DNA from: Methanosphaera sp. BMS
GTDB taxonomy: Archaea; Methanobacteriota; Methanobacteria; Methanobacteriales; Methanobacteriaceae
Reading direction: 5' to 3'
Assembly (NCBI RefSeq): GCF_003268005.1
Contig: NZ_CP014213.1
Location: 372,001 to 436,000, forward strand
Length of the DNA stretch: 64,000 bases
In this document: one piece after another, positions 62,300-64,000 of the stretch
Layout of the letters: every line of letters starts with the position of its first letter
How positions within the stretch are numbered: position 1 is the first letter of the stretch
The notes under the pieces: generated by a model
What the model was told of the DNA's origin: nothing
What the model saw: the letters and a program-made list of their open reading frames with translations, nothing else
Databases searched by the model: none
Position numbers and translations under genes: made by a program

Positions 62300-62914
62300 A
62301 TGAAAAAAGGTGAAAAAAGGAAACAGATGTTATTAAAGATTGCCTATGATATGTTTCTCACAAAGGGATATGAAAATACCCCCGTCGACGAAATCATAGA
62401 AAAAGCACAAATAGCTAAAGGCACATACTACTACTATTTCCAAAGCAAAGAACAGATGCTCGAAGAAGTCATAGACATGATGATTGAACATGAGGCCGAA
62501 ATGGCAGAACAGATTATCAGAACGGATATTTCAGTACCGCAAAAAATAGTCGGAATACTTACATCAATGAAACCTACCGAAGCAGAACAACCCATAAAAA
62601 ACACACTTTTCCAAGAGGAAAATGTGTTAATGCACCATAAGGTTAGAAAAAAACTGATTGATACACTTACTCCACTTTTATCCGAAGTTATAGAAGAAGG
62701 AGTAAATGAAGGCATCTTTAAATGCGACAATATACCTGAACGTGTTAAGATGCTCCTTATCATAAGTGATGGTACATTTAATGAAGCTACATTCAGTCAA
62801 CGGGACATTGCAGTCTTCATAGACATGACTGAAAAACTTCTCGGAGCGGAAAACGGAACGATGAATTTCATATACAATCTGATTGATAAAACCGATATGG
62901 AGGCGGTCGAATGA
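62300..62914 (+). CDS. TetR/AcrR-family transcriptional regulator (204 aa)
   Basis: Start ATG 62300 is preferred because GGAGG lies six bases upstream; an in-frame ATG at 62288 overlaps that site. The N-terminal DNA-binding domain is typical: AYDMFLTKGYENTPVDEIIE, then the recognition helix AQIAKGTYYYYFQSKEQM. The C-terminal ligand domain has no recognisable specificity. The stop overlaps the start of the CPBP protease gene by four bases, so both are translated from one message and the regulator probably controls this pair. A palindrome upstream may be its operator. Confidence 0.92.
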   Translation: MKKGEKRKQMLLKIAYDMFLTKGYENTPVDEIIEKAQIAKGTYYYYFQSKEQMLEEVIDMMIEHEAEMAEQIIRTDISVPQKIVGILTSMKPTEAEQPIKNTLFQEENVLMHHKVRKKLIDTLTPLLSEVIEEGVNEGIFKCDNIPERVKMLLIISDGTFNEATFSQRDIAVFIDMTEKLLGAENGTMNFIYNLIDKTDMEAVE

Positions 62915-63750
62915 ACAATACAGGAAACTACAAATATAAGCCAGTACTCTTTTTTGTGATGGCATATGTTTTTACATGGATATTTTGGATTCCGGCAATC
63001 TATTTGCCAGAAAGCATCAGTCCATTACTCATGCTGGTAGGCCTTATGGCTCCAGCTATTGTATCTACAGTTTTCATTATGATGTCAAAATCAGATGCAC
63101 TTAAGCAGGACTTTAAGAATAAGATATTAGGCTTTTACAAAGTAAAATGGCTGAACGTACTTTGGGCCGTAATTGTATTTGCTATTGTTATAGTCTGTTC
63201 TATCATGTTGTCACTACCTTTTGGACAGTCGCTTGGCCAGTTTTCCTTCACTGAAGGCTTTTCTTTCACTGGAGTTGGAATAGCCGGAGCATTCATTACC
63301 ATTACGATTGCTTCGATAATTGAGGAAGTGGGATGGAAAGGATACTGTGAGGATTCAATCGGTAACTATATGAACTGGTTTTGGGAATCCATGATTTTTG
63401 GAGTGCTATGGTCTTTATGGCATCTTCCCTTAATCTTTATTTCGGGAACGTATCAGGCAGGACTTATGGTGAATCCTCTTTATGTGATTAACTTTTTCGT
63501 AAGTGGAATCCCAATGGGATTTGTTATTACATGGGTCTATCTTGAAAGTGACCGTTCGATATTGGCTTGCATGATATTCCATTTCTTCGTTAATTTCATG
63601 CAGGAGAAAATAGCGTTAACTCCAGAGACAAAGTGCCTGGAGACAATTGTGATAACTGTGCTTACAGTTATTATAATCATGGCTAAAAAAGACATGTTCT
63701 TCGAAACTAATCATGTCGGAAGACTACTTGAATACAGTAACAGAGATTAA
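62911..63750 (+). CDS. CPBP-family intramembrane metalloprotease (279 aa)
   Basis: This is a multi-pass membrane protein of about eight helices with the three CPBP motifs intact: Glu138-Glu139 in IIEEVGWKGY, then Phe163 to His171 in FGVLWSLWHLPL, and a His in CMIFHFFVNF near residue 225. These residues bind zinc in the membrane in the CAAX-protease fold (Rce1-like). The substrate is not known. It is translationally coupled to the TetR gene (ATGA overlap), a common arrangement for stress- or peptide-responsive pairs. It is a clearer family member than the CPBP-like protein at 51417. Confidence 0.9.
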   Translation: MNNTGNYKYKPVLFFVMAYVFTWIFWIPAIYLPESISPLLMLVGLMAPAIVSTVFIMMSKSDALKQDFKNKILGFYKVKWLNVLWAVIVFAIVIVCSIMLSLPFGQSLGQFSFTEGFSFTGVGIAGAFITITIASIIEEVGWKGYCEDSIGNYMNWFWESMIFGVLWSLWHLPLIFISGTYQAGLMVNPLYVINFFVSGIPMGFVITWVYLESDRSILACMIFHFFVNFMQEKIALTPETKCLETIVITVLTVIIIMAKKDMFFETNHVGRLLEYSNRD

Positions 63751-64000
63751 TAAAATAAAAAGGTTATCTGAAGATTAAATTAGATTATAACTAGTTTACA
63801 AGGATGTTTTAAAAATAATCAAATAAAAAACCCCTAACCCCCACATAACTCTTTTAATAAAATGGGTAACCTGTGAATATGTATAATAATTCGATTAAAA
63901 AAAAGATAATGTGATGCATATAAAATATGCAATAATATAAGTCAACAAATCATAATCGCTATTTAAGTGATTGTTTCACCTTTAACCTCTTCAATCTGAT
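63751..64000. other. Right-edge intergenic DNA
   Basis: AT-rich region after the CPBP gene with a C-rich patch AAAACCCCTAACCCCCAC (63827-63844) followed by T-rich sequence, similar to the patch after the giant ALP at 19677. No gene is supported before the window ends. Confidence 0.35.

Overview
The window is very AT-rich DNA and almost certainly archaeal. Ribosome binding sites are GGAGG/GGTGAT-like, genes end in T-rich terminators, and the window is dominated by giant secreted Asn/Thr-rich proteins that combine right-handed beta-helix (GGAIYN-type) repeats with bacterial-Ig-like repeats. This is typical of adhesin-like proteins (ALPs) of gut Methanobacteriales; the composition and protein style point to Methanosphaera or a close relative (inference; no rRNA marker is present).

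Layout. (1) 1-8.8 kb is an accessory region. It holds the 5' part of a secreted protein with four chitobiase/FN3-associated-type repeats running off the left edge. Next come a leftward XRE regulator / ImmA-IrrE protease / PIN-like nuclease cassette whose PIN gene is frameshifted, and a TnpB gene lying inside a 1503-bp element with 13-bp inverted repeats and an 8-bp target duplication. A small unknown gene follows, then a nuclease-like gene interrupted by two in-frame TGA codons, and what looks like the 5' RNA part of a group II intron. (2) 8.8-42.1 kb is a rightward array of five ALP genes. They are a 3616-aa giant, two paralogous beta-helix/papain-like protease/Ig proteins (the second frameshifted), a 2576-aa ALP and a 1215-aa ALP. 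A decayed coding remnant, probably from a mobile element, sits between the last two. (3) 42.7-51 kb is a more ordinary stretch: a DUF2207 membrane protein, a truncated HATPase, a secreted cyclophilin-like protein, a metallophosphoesterase, a large SNF2-family helicase and a transposase remnant. (4) 51.4-61.8 kb is leftward: a CPBP-like membrane protein, a third papain-like protease ALP, and a 1649-aa ALP with a coiled-coil stalk. (5) 62.1-63.8 kb is a TetR regulator overlapping a CPBP intramembrane protease, with a palindrome upstream.

How the parts relate. The ALPs share signal peptides, the same terminal Ig-like module and, for two of them, a duplicated upstream region, so they look like one expanding and recombining surface-protein family. 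Three of them carry cysteine-protease domains with Cys-His-Asn triads, which would place proteolysis at the cell surface. Exact tandem repeats, a dinucleotide frameshift and near-identical 3' ends suggest frequent slippage and recombination. No CRISPR array, tRNA or rRNA was found.
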